A stretch of DNA of 64,000 nt from contig CAMWGU010000006.1 of NCBI GenBank assembly GCA_947173895.1, positions 1-64,000 of the forward strand, read 5' to 3'. Source of the DNA: an uncultured Bacteroides sp. GTDB lineage: Bacteria; Bacteroidota; Bacteroidia; Bacteroidales; Bacteroidaceae. The position numbers were made by a program, and so were the translations under genes. The notes below the pieces were generated by a model that saw only the letters and a program-made list of their open reading frames with translations, was not told the origin of the DNA and ran no database searches. This document shows positions 1-7,684 of the stretch, in pieces; within the stretch, counting starts at the first letter, position 1; each line of letters opens with the position of its first letter.

Positions 1-118
1 AGAAGGAGAAAGAAAAAAATCCATAGAAGTTGCCCGCTATTTGAAATCATCCCGAACTCCAATGGAGTTAATCATCGGAGCGACCGGATTAACCAAAGAA
101 GAGATTGAAGGACTATAA
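1..118 (+). CDS. Rpn family recombination-promoting nuclease/putative transposase, C-terminal fragment
   Basis: The window opens inside a reading frame whose last 38 codons end at a TAA at 116-118. The visible peptide contains KSIEVARYLKSSRTPMELI followed by a G-T-G-L-T-K-E-E-I-E-G-L end. A tail of this form (K-S-I-E-x-A-x-x-L-K, then G-L-T-K-E-E-I) is typical of the PD-(D/E)XK nuclease-family transposases (Rpn/YhgA-like) common in Bacteroides. Rpn proteins are DNA nucleases linked to RecA-independent recombination and phage defence. Only the C-terminus is visible, so catalytic residues cannot be judged and the gene may be intact or a remnant. No 3' inverted repeat is evident after the stop. 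Confidence 0.55.
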   Translation, partial: EGERKKSIEVARYLKSSRTPMELIIGATGLTKEEIEGL

Positions 119-335
119 TAACCAAAGCCATATTTGCTTTATTTTCTTTTTCCCATGATGCCGGTGCGGGCGTTCGCTTCCGGTGCGCGTCGGTGGCTTT
201 ACCTTGTGACACACAAAAAAGAAGAGTGCGACGAAAGTGAATGCTCTTCGTTTCACTTCCGTCACACTTCCTTTCCGGTTTCGTTTTTCCTCCCTTCCGA
301 TGCGTTGATGCCCGGTTCGGCAGGCGTCCGTCCCT

Positions 336-3300
336 TTATTTCTTTTCCCCTACCGTTGTCAGCATTTCCCGTACGGCGGCTTCCAATTGCTGGTCTTCGC
401 CCTTCAGTGCTTTTTCCGGAGTGTTATATACTTCAATGTCGGGCAAAAGCTGCTGGTTTTCGGCATACTGCCCGCGCATGTCCATGCAGCCCACCTGCGG
501 GATGCCAAACACGATGCTCGGATCTATCTGGGTTTCCCACCATACGGCTGTCATGGTGCCGGGCACGGGTGCGCCGATCAGTTTGCCTATTTTCAGCTCT
601 TTGTACACCCAGGGGAAACCGTGTGCGTTGCTGTAGTTGTCCTCACACATCAGCACGCAGGATGGTTTGAGCCATTTGTTGAACGGATCGCTGCCGATGT
701 ATTGTCCGCGCGGCACAAAGCGTTGATACTCCTTGCCGCTCAGCAGCGTGGCCAGATCATCGTGCAGCCATCCGCCGCCGTTGTGGCGCGTGTCTACGAT
801 GATGGCTTCCTTGTTGCGGCAACGGCCCAGCACTTCGCTGTATACTTCGCGGAAGCTTTGGCTGTCCATGCCTTTTACGTGCACATAGCCTATGCGTCCG
901 TCGGAGAGTTTGTCGACTGTCTGCCGGCAACGTTCCACCCAGCGTTTGTAGAGCAGGGTGTTTTGTTCGCCTGCGCTGATGGCTTTCACTGCCACGTCGA
1001 AACGTTTCCCCGTGGCCGGATTGTACATGGCCAGCCGCACTTTTCTTCCGGCTTTGCCTTCAAGCAGTGGGAAGTAATCTTGTCCTTTCAGGATGGGCTG
1101 TCCGTCTATCCGTTCGATGATGCATCCGGGGGTGACGTCTGTCTTTTTTACGGCAAACGGGCCTTTGGCCAGTATTTCTTTTATTTTCAGTCCGTCGCCG
1201 TCGTAGCTTTCGTCATAGAACGCGCCCAGTGAGGCGGTGTACATGGCCGGTCCGTTGCCGTAATAGCGTGCTCCGGTGTGCGATCCGTTCAGTTCGCCCA
1301 GCATTTCGCTCAGCAGTTCCTGAAAGTCGTAGTTGTTGTTGATGTAGGGCAGGAAGCGTGCGTATGCCTCGCGATAGCCTTTCCAATCTGTTCCGTGCAG
1401 GTCTTTCACATAGAATTTGTCTTCCACCTGCTGCCACACGTGGTCGAAGATGTATGCCCGTTCGTCGTAGGGTCGGTAGTCGAAGAAAGCCTCAAACTCC
1501 ACGGTCTTGGTCTCGCCGCCGCTTGTTGTCACTTTCCTGATGCCGCCTCTGCTGCAAAGAAACAGGTTTTCGCCTTTCTTGTCGGGGATCAGCGCGCCTC
1601 TGCCTACTTCTTTCAGGACAATCTTGGTCTTGTTTTCCTTCAGGTCGTGTTCCCACAGGTCGTATCCGCCTTCAAAAGCCGCCTGATAATACAGCTTGTC
1701 GCCTTTCGGGGTCAGTACGGCGTCGCCCAGGTGCGAGGAGTTCACCGTCAGACGGATCACCCGGTCGCGGCAGTTTTCCAGATCGAACACCAGTGGTTTC
1801 GCCTCTTCTTCCTTTTTGCCGTCCTTCTTGCCGTCTTTCTTCTTTCCCTTCTTGTGGTCCGCCTTGTCGTTTTCTTCGTCTTTTTCCTTGTCTTTCTTTT
1901 CCGACTCTTGCAGCAGCGCCAGTTCTTCCTTGTTCATGCGGAAACGCTCGTAGGCTTCCAGGTCGAAGAACATGATATAGATGTCGCTTTCGGCTCCCCA
2001 GCTTCCGTGGCTGCGGAAGCCTGCGCGGTCGCTTTCCCATATCATGGCCTTTCCGTCGAGCACCCATTTGGCTCCTCCGTCGCTATATCCGCTTTCGGTC
2101 AGGTTGTGTATTTCGCCGTTGCCCGATGCGTTGACCAGTGCCACGTCTTTGTTGTTCCATCCTCCTATACCTATATAGTTGGTAAGAATCCATTTGCTGT
2201 CGGGGCTCCATTGATACCACTGGTCGCCGTCGCTGTACGAATATTCATACGCTCCGTCCATCACGGTGCGCACGGCTTTGGTTTTCAGGTTCAGCACCCT
2301 CAGGGTGGTGCGGTTTTCGAGGAACGCTATTTCTTTGCCGTCGGGGCTGTATTGGGGCTGAAACGAGGTGACGTCCGAGCGGGTGAGTTGCTCTTCCTTG
2401 ATGTCGGTGGCGTATGCAAATTGCTTTTCCTCGTTTTGGATGAGGCTGGCCTGGTAGATTTGCCACAATCCGTTTCTTTCGGACGCGTATGCCAGGCTTC
2501 TTCCGTCGGGCGCGAAATGGATGTCGCGTTCCTGCTGCGGGGTGTTGGTGATTTGGCGGGTGGTGTTATATTCCACCGAGGTGACGTATACGTCTCCGCG
2601 CAGCACGAAGGCCACTTCTTTGGCGTCCGGCGAGAGGGCTATTTCCGTTGCTCCGCTCCGTCTGATCTGGCGGATCAGGTCTTTGTCGTTCTTGTCGCTG
2701 ACGATGGAGATCCGCACTTTTTGCGGGTCGGCCCCTTCTTTCAGTGTGTATATTTCGCCGTCGTAGCCATAGCACAAGGTGCCGTCGGTGGCGGCGCTCA
2801 GAAAGCGCACCGGATGCTGTGTGTGGTGGCTGACCTGCCGCGACTCGTTGCCGTCAATGTCGCGTCGGAACACGTTGAACGAGCCTTTTTCCTCGCTCAG
2901 GTAGTAGAACGACTTGCCGTCCGGCGCCCATACCGGTGTGCGGTCCTCGCCGCTGAAGGCGGTTTGCTTCCGATAGCTCTGTCCGTCCGCTGGCGAGTAC
3001 AGCCAGATGTCGCGGGCGATGGAAGAGGTATGGTGCTTGCGCCAGGGGTCTTCGTATCCCTTCTTGTCGTGATAGAGCAGGGCGTTGCCCGTGGGGCTGA
3101 CGCTGATGTCTTCCATCGGCATGGAGGAGAACAGGGTGGGGCGTCCGCCTTCCGTGCTCACTTCATACACTTGCTGGAACTGGCCGGAGGGAAACTGCGC
3201 GTCTTCCGCCGCGGGCATCACGTTGGCCAGAAATAAAACATGGGTGGCATCCTTATAGGCCACCGGTGTCTCGCTGCCCGAGTGCGTGGTTAGCCTTTTG

Positions 3301-3599
3301 GGGATGCCGCCCTCCTTGTCTACTTCAAAAATGTCCATGCTGCCCATCCGGTCCGACGCGAAAGCTATCCGCCTCCCGTCGGGGCTCCATACGGGCCGGG
3401 TGTCGTGTGCCCCGTTAGTGGTAATCTGCCGGGCCTTGCCTCCTGTGGCCGGAACTGTGTAGATGTCGCCTTTATAGGTGAACGCAATGGTCGTTCCGTC
3501 CGGCGAGATGGCACAATGACGCATCCACAGCGGATTCTCTTGTGCATGCGTGGCTATCGACAGCAGGGCTGCCGCCACGCCTAGTAGTTGTCTTTTCAT
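336..3599 (-). CDS. Tricorn-like S41 peptidase with beta-propeller and PDZ domains
   Basis: This 1087-residue protein has a signal peptide (MKRQLLGVAAALLSIATHAQ), so it is probably periplasmic. The first half carries many TolB/WD40-like propeller motifs of the S-P-D-G-x-x-I-A-F type. A very Lys/Glu/Asp-rich linker follows at about residues 570-610, then a tricorn core region, a PDZ domain and an S41 protease fold. The SH pair in LNGSHTG, and the Ser in DNYSNAHGFP, match the Ser-His and nucleophile positions of archaeal tricorn protease; IVDTRHNGGG is the typical S41 core strand. The family degrades peptides, with propellers gating access. It is transcribed alone, leftward. Family assignment is firm; the substrate is unknown. 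Confidence 0.9.
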   Translation of the reverse strand: MKRQLLGVAAALLSIATHAQENPLWMRHCAISPDGTTIAFTYKGDIYTVPATGGKARQITTNGAHDTRPVWSPDGRRIAFASDRMGSMDIFEVDKEGGIPKRLTTHSGSETPVAYKDATHVLFLANVMPAAEDAQFPSGQFQQVYEVSTEGGRPTLFSSMPMEDISVSPTGNALLYHDKKGYEDPWRKHHTSSIARDIWLYSPADGQSYRKQTAFSGEDRTPVWAPDGKSFYYLSEEKGSFNVFRRDIDGNESRQVSHHTQHPVRFLSAATDGTLCYGYDGEIYTLKEGADPQKVRISIVSDKNDKDLIRQIRRSGATEIALSPDAKEVAFVLRGDVYVTSVEYNTTRQITNTPQQERDIHFAPDGRSLAYASERNGLWQIYQASLIQNEEKQFAYATDIKEEQLTRSDVTSFQPQYSPDGKEIAFLENRTTLRVLNLKTKAVRTVMDGAYEYSYSDGDQWYQWSPDSKWILTNYIGIGGWNNKDVALVNASGNGEIHNLTESGYSDGGAKWVLDGKAMIWESDRAGFRSHGSWGAESDIYIMFFDLEAYERFRMNKEELALLQESEKKDKEKDEENDKADHKKGKKKDGKKDGKKEEEAKPLVFDLENCRDRVIRLTVNSSHLGDAVLTPKGDKLYYQAAFEGGYDLWEHDLKENKTKIVLKEVGRGALIPDKKGENLFLCSRGGIRKVTTSGGETKTVEFEAFFDYRPYDERAYIFDHVWQQVEDKFYVKDLHGTDWKGYREAYARFLPYINNNYDFQELLSEMLGELNGSHTGARYYGNGPAMYTASLGAFYDESYDGDGLKIKEILAKGPFAVKKTDVTPGCIIERIDGQPILKGQDYFPLLEGKAGRKVRLAMYNPATGKRFDVAVKAISAGEQNTLLYKRWVERCRQTVDKLSDGRIGYVHVKGMDSQSFREVYSEVLGRCRNKEAIIVDTRHNGGGWLHDDLATLLSGKEYQRFVPRGQYIGSDPFNKWLKPSCVLMCEDNYSNAHGFPWVYKELKIGKLIGAPVPGTMTAVWWETQIDPSIVFGIPQVGCMDMRGQYAENQQLLPDIEVYNTPEKALKGEDQQLEAAVREMLTTVGEKK

Positions 3600-3641
3600 G
3601 TAAGTAAAAATGTTGTGGTTATTTTTTTTTGAAATTATGAA

Positions 3642-3905
3642 TTATTTCTTCTTTCGCAGATATCCTCTGATTCGCTGTATGATCTTGATTCCGGTCCTCA
3701 CCCCGTCATACACGGCCATCCCCGTGTGTATGTGGTGCATGATGCCCTCTGCTCCCCCTTTCTGCTCGGCGGGGGCAAACAGCTCGTGAAGGGTTTCCGA
3801 CATTTTCTTTCTGGATTGCAGGAGCTCGTCCGATTTCTCTTTTTTAAGCTGTGCTATCACCTCCAGCGTGATGACGGCAGGCAGCGAAGTCTTTCCGGTT
3901 TCCAT
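3642..3905 (-). CDS. Small conserved hypothetical protein of the YtxH/holin-like operon
   Basis: This is an 87-residue basic protein starting METGKTSLPAVITLEVIAQ and ending in a Lys/Arg-rich tail (RIRGYLRKKK). No membrane helix is clear. It is the third gene of a leftward operon after the YtxH-like and holin-like genes. I chose the ATG at 3905, two nt past the upstream TGA (3908-3910); an alternative TTG at 3911 would overlap that stop and suggest translational coupling. I do not recognise a named domain. Its position suggests a cytoplasmic partner of the two small membrane proteins, which is inference only. Confidence 0.7.
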   Translation of the reverse strand: METGKTSLPAVITLEVIAQLKKEKSDELLQSRKKMSETLHELFAPAEQKGGAEGIMHHIHTGMAVYDGVRTGIKIIQRIRGYLRKKK

Positions 3906-3907
3906 AA

Positions 3908-4264
3908 TCAATTGTCATTTAAAAGTAAGTTGGCAAGAAAGTGCACCATGGGCTGAACAATCAGCCGCTTGCGCAATACCACTATCAGCAGTATCAGCAC
4001 AAGGATGAATCCCGTGATGATGCCGTAGCTGTACATCAGCCCGCCCACATGGGGCTCGAGCACATAGGCCAGCGTGAAGGACAAGTAGAGCAAAGCAATG
4101 ACGCCCAATACCAATAATACAAAAACCAGGATAAGGGTAGATATCAGTATGGTGAGCTTTTCCACCAGATGCAGCCTGAGATAGTCTTTTTGCAATGCCG
4201 CATAATTCTTCAGTTCGGCCAGAAGCTGCTGCAAATTGTCTATATTATTGTCGTTAGCAAACAT
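3908..4264 (-). CDS. Phage holin family-type small membrane protein
   Basis: This 118-residue protein begins MFANDNNIDNLQQLLAELK, a hydrophilic N-terminal segment with coiled-coil character, then has two strong membrane helices at about residues 40-65 and 72-95, and a short amphipathic end. This layout matches the putative Actinobacterial holin-X/holin III superfamily proteins that accompany YtxH genes in Bacteroidota chromosomes. An in-frame ATG exists at 4324, but it lies beyond the hairpin at 4291-4318, so I chose the ATG at 4264. Despite the family name there is no phage context here; a housekeeping envelope role is more likely. Confidence 0.75.
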   Translation of the reverse strand: MFANDNNIDNLQQLLAELKNYAALQKDYLRLHLVEKLTILISTLILVFVLLVLGVIALLYLSFTLAYVLEPHVGGLMYSYGIITGFILVLILLIVVLRKRLIVQPMVHFLANLLLNDN

Positions 4265-4290
4265 AAGCAAGGTTTTTGGTTTAAAAATTA

Positions 4291-4318
4291 TTGTCATCCC
4301 GAACATTCGGGATGACAA
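4291..4318 (-). promoter_or_regulatory. Perfect hairpin in the intergenic space upstream of the holin-like gene
   Basis: TTGTCATCCCGAA (4291-4303) is exactly complementary to TTCGGGATGACAA (4306-4318). Read leftward, the stem is followed by an AT-rich stretch with a T run, so it could act as an attenuator or partial terminator between the YtxH-like gene and the two downstream genes. It could alternatively be an RNA-processing site. Function is inferred from structure alone. Confidence 0.55.
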
Positions 4319-4341
4319 TTCCATTTCTTTCTGGGATCGGC

Positions 4342-4539
4342 CTATTCTTTTATTTCGGCTGCGAGTTCCTCCACCAGATCTTCCATCTCCGTGCGGCTCA
4401 GCTTGATGCCTTTTTTGCGTAAAGCATCCGCTATTTTGCTACGAGTGTCCGCCCCTCTTTCGGGAGCAAATAAAATGCCTGCTGCTGCACCCACTGCGGC
4501 TCCGCCCAGGAATGCTGCTAAAATGCTTAATCCTTTCAT
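4342..4539 (-). CDS. YtxH domain-containing protein
   Basis: This 65-residue protein begins with a Gly/Ala-rich hydrophobic helix (LGGAAVGAAAGILFAPERG) followed by TRSKIADALRKKGIKL and an acidic amphipathic tail. The G-A-A-A-G-x-L-F-A-P-x-x-G signature is the hallmark of the YtxH family, small membrane-associated proteins often linked to general stress. It is the first gene of the leftward operon with the holin-like and 87-residue proteins, driven by a TAnnTTTG element just upstream (4564-4571). Confidence 0.85.
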   Translation of the reverse strand: MKGLSILAAFLGGAAVGAAAGILFAPERGADTRSKIADALRKKGIKLSRTEMEDLVEELAAEIKE

Positions 4540-4563
4540 GATGTTTATTGTTTTTGTACTTTA

Positions 4564-4571
4564 CAAATCTA
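4564..4571 (-). promoter_or_regulatory. Promoter -7 element for the YtxH operon
   Basis: The minus strand reads TAGATTTG, matching the Bacteroidota -7 consensus TAnnTTTG, 25 bases before the YtxH start codon. No clear -33 TTTG box was assigned. Confidence 0.55.
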
Positions 4572-4688
4572 ACAAATAAAATTGAATATTGTTGCCTGTT
4601 TCATCAGTTTTTAATCGGAAAAGAGTGATTCGGCCTTAATTAACCAAATTTAACCAGACTTCTGACGCAAAAACTGTTTATATATTGC

Positions 4689-4696
4689 TACTTTTG
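4689..4696 (+). promoter_or_regulatory. Promoter -7 element for the SPOR lipoprotein gene
   Basis: TACTTTTG followed by CAAG matches TAnnTTTG and lies about 58 bases before the ATG at 4755. Together with the opposing element at 4564-4571 it makes this a divergent promoter region. Confidence 0.6.
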
Positions 4697-4754
4697 CAAG
4701 CATATATGTTTTTAGAATCAAAACTAGAGTATTAATATAAAAGATTGAACGATC

Positions 4755-5249
4755 ATGAAAAAATTAGTAGTATTGGGGATGGGATTGTGCATAGCCTTGG
4801 CATTCTCCTCATGTAAGTCCAGCGAAAGCGCGTATAAGAAAGCATACGAAAAGGCAAAACAGCAGGAATTGGCCGAAACCTCGAACGAGGTAGAAGCGGC
4901 CCCCATCGAAGCAGCTCCCGTGGTGGCGGCCCCCGTCGAAGCAGCTCCGGTGGCAGGCCCCGTGCGCGAGGAAAAAGTAGAACTGGTGTCGGGCGACGGC
5001 CTGAAGGCATATAGCGTGGTGTGCGGCAGCTTTGGCGTAAAGGCAAATGCCGAAGGACTGAAGCAATATCTGGACGGACAGGGATATAACGCCAAAGTGG
5101 TGTACAATGCCGAGAGAAACATGTATCGCGTCATAGCCGCCTCGTTCGACGACCGCGCGCAGGCCAACCGGGCAAAAGAACAGTTTAAGGCCAAGTATCC
5201 CAACCGCGACGACTTCCAGAAAGCATGGTTGCTGTACAGGGTGTATTGA
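4755..5249 (+). CDS. SPOR domain-containing lipoprotein
   Basis: This 164-residue protein has a lipoprotein signal (MKKLVVLGMGLCIALAFSSC, lipobox F-S-S-C), a flexible Ala/Pro/Glu linker with repeated EAAP(V/I) motifs at about residues 45-70, and a C-terminal SPOR domain of about 75 residues (AYSVVCGSFGVKANAEGLKQ...). SPOR domains bind glycan strands lacking stem peptides at division septa. It is probably anchored in the outer or inner membrane and acts at the septal wall. It is a single-gene unit closed by a terminator at 5304-5335. Confidence 0.85.
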   Translation: MKKLVVLGMGLCIALAFSSCKSSESAYKKAYEKAKQQELAETSNEVEAAPIEAAPVVAAPVEAAPVAGPVREEKVELVSGDGLKAYSVVCGSFGVKANAEGLKQYLDGQGYNAKVVYNAERNMYRVIAASFDDRAQANRAKEQFKAKYPNRDDFQKAWLLYRVY

Positions 5250-5303
5250 CCCATACCATCACAGGCATATAAAGAAGAAAATATAGTCTGTTTTTCTTTA
5301 TTG

Positions 5304-5335
5304 AAAGCGGCGGCTGGAAAGTTGCCGCTTTTTTT
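5304..5335 (+). terminator. Intrinsic terminator of the SPOR gene
   Basis: AAAGCGGC (5304-5311) pairs with GCCGCTTT (5324-5331) across a 12-base loop and runs into a T tract. The T tract abuts the next promoter -7 element. Confidence 0.8.
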
Positions 5336-5336
5336 A

Positions 5337-5344
5337 TACCTTTG
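5337..5344 (+). promoter_or_regulatory. Promoter -7 element for the PCMD gene
   Basis: TACCTTTG matches TAnnTTTG and sits immediately after the preceding terminator, 28 bases before the chosen ATG at 5373. Confidence 0.6.
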
Positions 5345-5372
5345 CCCGTCCTTAAGCAACCATAAAAGTAAA

Positions 5373-6347
5373 ATGGCAAATATGAAATATTATGGCAGAT
5401 TATCGGTGGCAGCCCTGCTGATGCTGGCACCATGGCATGGGTTTGCCCAAGAAAAAGAAAAAGTAGAGCCCGTAGGATATGGCGACATGGATCAGTGGAT
5501 AACACGCAAGGTGCACGAGTCGGGCATTATAGGCGGCGAAACCAAACTTCTGTATGAGATAGGCCCCGAGCAGGAAATAGACGGCAACAAGCCTTATACC
5601 AACAGGGGAGGCTCTCCGTGGGGGACCTCGAATGTGATGGCCAAGGTGGTGGGCATTGTCAAGACAAACAACTCCGTATACAAAGACAAGCGCGGCGACG
5701 GATATTGCGCGCGCCTGGAGACCCGCATCGAAAGCGTAAAGGTGCTGGGTCTGGTCAATATTACCGTCTTGGCGGCAGGCTCCATCTACTTGGGCGACAT
5801 GGCGGAGCCCATTACCGGCACCAGGAATGCCGAGCAGAACATGAACTGGGGCATCCCCTTCACCCGTCGTCCCAAGGCCGTGCGTTACGACTACAAGGTG
5901 AAAATGTCCGGCCAAAAAGACCGCATCAGGCTCACCGGATTCAGCAAGCGCGCACAGGTGGAAGGGCAGGACTGTGCCATTGCCGTCTGCTTCCTGCAAA
6001 AGCGCACCGAAGATGCGGCCGGAAACATTACGGCCAAAAGGGTAGGGACCCTGGTGGTGAAGTATGACAAGGATTCCGACGGATGGGTGGACGATGCCAC
6101 TTACGAAGTGCTGTATGGCGACATTACCCGCCATCCTTCGTACGACCCCGAGACGATGGGCCTGCGCGCGCGCGACTATGCTAGAAACAGCCATGGCGAG
6201 AGCAAGCTGATAAGGGAAGACGGATGGGCGGATGCCGGTGAGTGTCCCACCCACATGATTTTGCAGTTCTCTTCCAGCCATGGCGGAGCCTTTGTAGGTT
6301 CTCCCGGAAACACGCTGTGGGTGGACAATGTGCGGCTGGTGTATTAA
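5373..6347 (+). CDS. PCMD domain-containing secreted protein
   Basis: This 324-residue protein has a signal peptide (MANMKYYGRLSVAALLMLAP...GFAQ). The mature part ends in FVGSPGNTLWVDNVRLVY, and internal motifs such as G-S-x-Y-L-G-D and P-F-T-R-R-P-K match the putative carbohydrate metabolism domain (PCMD), a jelly-roll-like domain frequent in Bacteroides surface proteins. I used the ATG at 5373 because it starts the signal peptide and follows the -7 element at 5337-5344; an upstream in-frame start at 5301 would lie inside the terminator. A carbohydrate-binding role is a family-level inference. The repeat array at 6365-6459 follows. Confidence 0.8.
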   Translation: MANMKYYGRLSVAALLMLAPWHGFAQEKEKVEPVGYGDMDQWITRKVHESGIIGGETKLLYEIGPEQEIDGNKPYTNRGGSPWGTSNVMAKVVGIVKTNNSVYKDKRGDGYCARLETRIESVKVLGLVNITVLAAGSIYLGDMAEPITGTRNAEQNMNWGIPFTRRPKAVRYDYKVKMSGQKDRIRLTGFSKRAQVEGQDCAIAVCFLQKRTEDAAGNITAKRVGTLVVKYDKDSDGWVDDATYEVLYGDITRHPSYDPETMGLRARDYARNSHGESKLIREDGWADAGECPTHMILQFSSSHGGAFVGSPGNTLWVDNVRLVY

Positions 6348-6364
6348 AAAGCCGCGCACGGGCA

Positions 6365-6459
6365 CAAAAAAACACATACGTACGTGTAGCCTTACACATA
6401 CGTATGCATAGCCTCACACGTACGTACGCATAGCTTCACACGTACGTACGTGTTTTTTT
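6365..6459. repeat. Palindromic 22-bp repeat array A (4 units)
   Basis: Four 16-bp cores start at 6372, 6394, 6416 and 6438, with an exact 22-bp period: ACACATACGTACGTGT, ACACATACGTATGCAT, ACACGTACGTACGCAT and ACACGTACGTACGTGT. The last is a perfect palindrome. The 6-bp spacers are AGCCTT, AGCCTC and AGCTTC. An A run precedes the first core and a T run follows the last, so the whole array resembles a bidirectional terminator. It lies between convergent genes (PCMD and OmpA). Neighbouring cores could pair into 16-bp stems with 6-base loops. Confidence 0.95.
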
Positions 6460-6480
6460 CTGCGGTTTACCCGAAACACA

Positions 6481-6512
6481 AAAGGCTGCCCCCTTGCAGG
6501 GACAGCCTTTTC
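6481..6512 (-). terminator. Terminator of the OmpA operon
   Basis: AAAGGCTG (6481-6488) pairs with CAGCCTTT (6503-6510), extended inward by CCC/GGG pairing. It lies directly beyond the ompA-like stop and works on the minus strand, with weaker T content on the plus strand. Confidence 0.7.
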
Positions 6513-6535
6513 TTGTAGTCGGTCAGTAACTCTGA

Positions 6536-7630
6536 TTATTTTACTTCCATGATAACCACGCGGTTCAGATAGTTCTTGCCAAACATATTGTCTGTTCCGC
6601 CCATAGCCACTTTTTCAAGCTGGCTCGGGTTTACGCCTTCTGCAACCAATGCATCGTAAACAGCCTGAGCACGTTTTTCAGACAAAGTCTGGTTGATAGC
6701 AGCCGAACCGGTAGCCTTGTCGGCAAATCCTGCGATTTTGTATTTCACGTTCGGATTTGCTTTCATAGTCTTGGCCATCAGCTTCACGTTCACCATTCCT
6801 TCTTCGCTGATCTTAGCTTTGTTTATTTTGAAGAAGACAGCAACTTCGGCTACGCCCGGAACTTCCTTGATCACTTCCTTGACCACTTCCTTGGGTACTT
6901 CGCGAACCACTTCCTTGATCACTTCTTTTTCTACCACGCGGTCTGCCACCTTGGCAAACTTCTTGCCACCGAAGATGTAGCTTACGCCTGCTGTCAGCAT
7001 GCCTGTTCCTTCAGCCTTGCGGTGATCGCTGATGTTGCCGAAGATAGAAGGAGCAATGGCTCCACGAGCTTCTACGTCGATAGCCCATTTGCTGTTGATA
7101 TTGAATTTCAATCCCAAACCGGCAGAAGCACCTATACGAGCTTTTAAATTATTGTCACCTACTACAGATACAGATTGTTCTCCTGTGGTAGCATCAATGG
7201 CATATTTGGCATTTTGTGATTTAGCAACAGAGATTGAAGGACCAGCAAAACCGTATACTTCAAAGAAACGGCTTGGGTTAGCACCAGCAAACAAAGTAGA
7301 CAAGTTTACCATGGCATCAATGTTACCACCAATGAAATTCTTGTTATGTTTGTAGTACTGAACATCCTGCATGCAAAGGTGTTGAGTTATTCCATTTACC
7401 TGAGCACGTACACCCCATGTCGGCGTAATAAGCTTTCCTAAAGAAAGGCTGAAATGAGGAGCAATCTTGTTGAAACCATCATTGTTAACAGAGTGAATAC
7501 CGCCACCTACACTGATGAAGATATTATTGTTCCATTTCGGAGTATAATAATTGTCTTTTGTGCTCTGTGCATTCATTGTTGCGCATGCACCTGCCAAAAG
7601 TAATGACAGAGTTACGAATTTATATTTCAT
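6536..7630 (-). CDS. OmpA family outer-membrane protein
   Basis: This 364-residue protein has a signal peptide, an N-terminal eight-stranded-barrel-like region (residues about 22-225), then a periodic linker built from VEKEVIKEVVREVPKEVV-type repeats at about 226-255, and a C-terminal OmpA peptidoglycan-binding domain (FKINKAKISEEG... and TLSEKRAQAVYDALVAEGV). It should link the outer membrane to the cell wall. It is the last gene of the leftward YjbH-DUF3869-OmpA operon, 54 bases after DUF3869. The EVxKEV linker is characteristic of Bacteroidota OmpA proteins. The family call is certain; any porin activity is not. Confidence 0.93.
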   Translation of the reverse strand: MKYKFVTLSLLLAGACATMNAQSTKDNYYTPKWNNNIFISVGGGIHSVNNDGFNKIAPHFSLSLGKLITPTWGVRAQVNGITQHLCMQDVQYYKHNKNFIGGNIDAMVNLSTLFAGANPSRFFEVYGFAGPSISVAKSQNAKYAIDATTGEQSVSVVGDNNLKARIGASAGLGLKFNINSKWAIDVEARGAIAPSIFGNISDHRKAEGTGMLTAGVSYIFGGKKFAKVADRVVEKEVIKEVVREVPKEVVKEVIKEVPGVAEVAVFFKINKAKISEEGMVNVKLMAKTMKANPNVKYKIAGFADKATGSAAINQTLSEKRAQAVYDALVAEGVNPSQLEKVAMGGTDNMFGKNYLNRVVIMEVK

Positions 7631-7684
7631 TGTTCTATATTTTTTGGTGTTTGTTGATAATAAATTATACTTTTAAGCCCTTAA

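Noticed and set aside
1278..3236. Long plus-strand open frame opposite the tricorn-like gene
   Set aside because: It is antisense to a clear protease reading frame and has a shadow-type residue composition, without domains.
6372..6453. CRISPR array
   Set aside because: Spacers are only 6 bp and nearly identical; no Cas genes are in the window.
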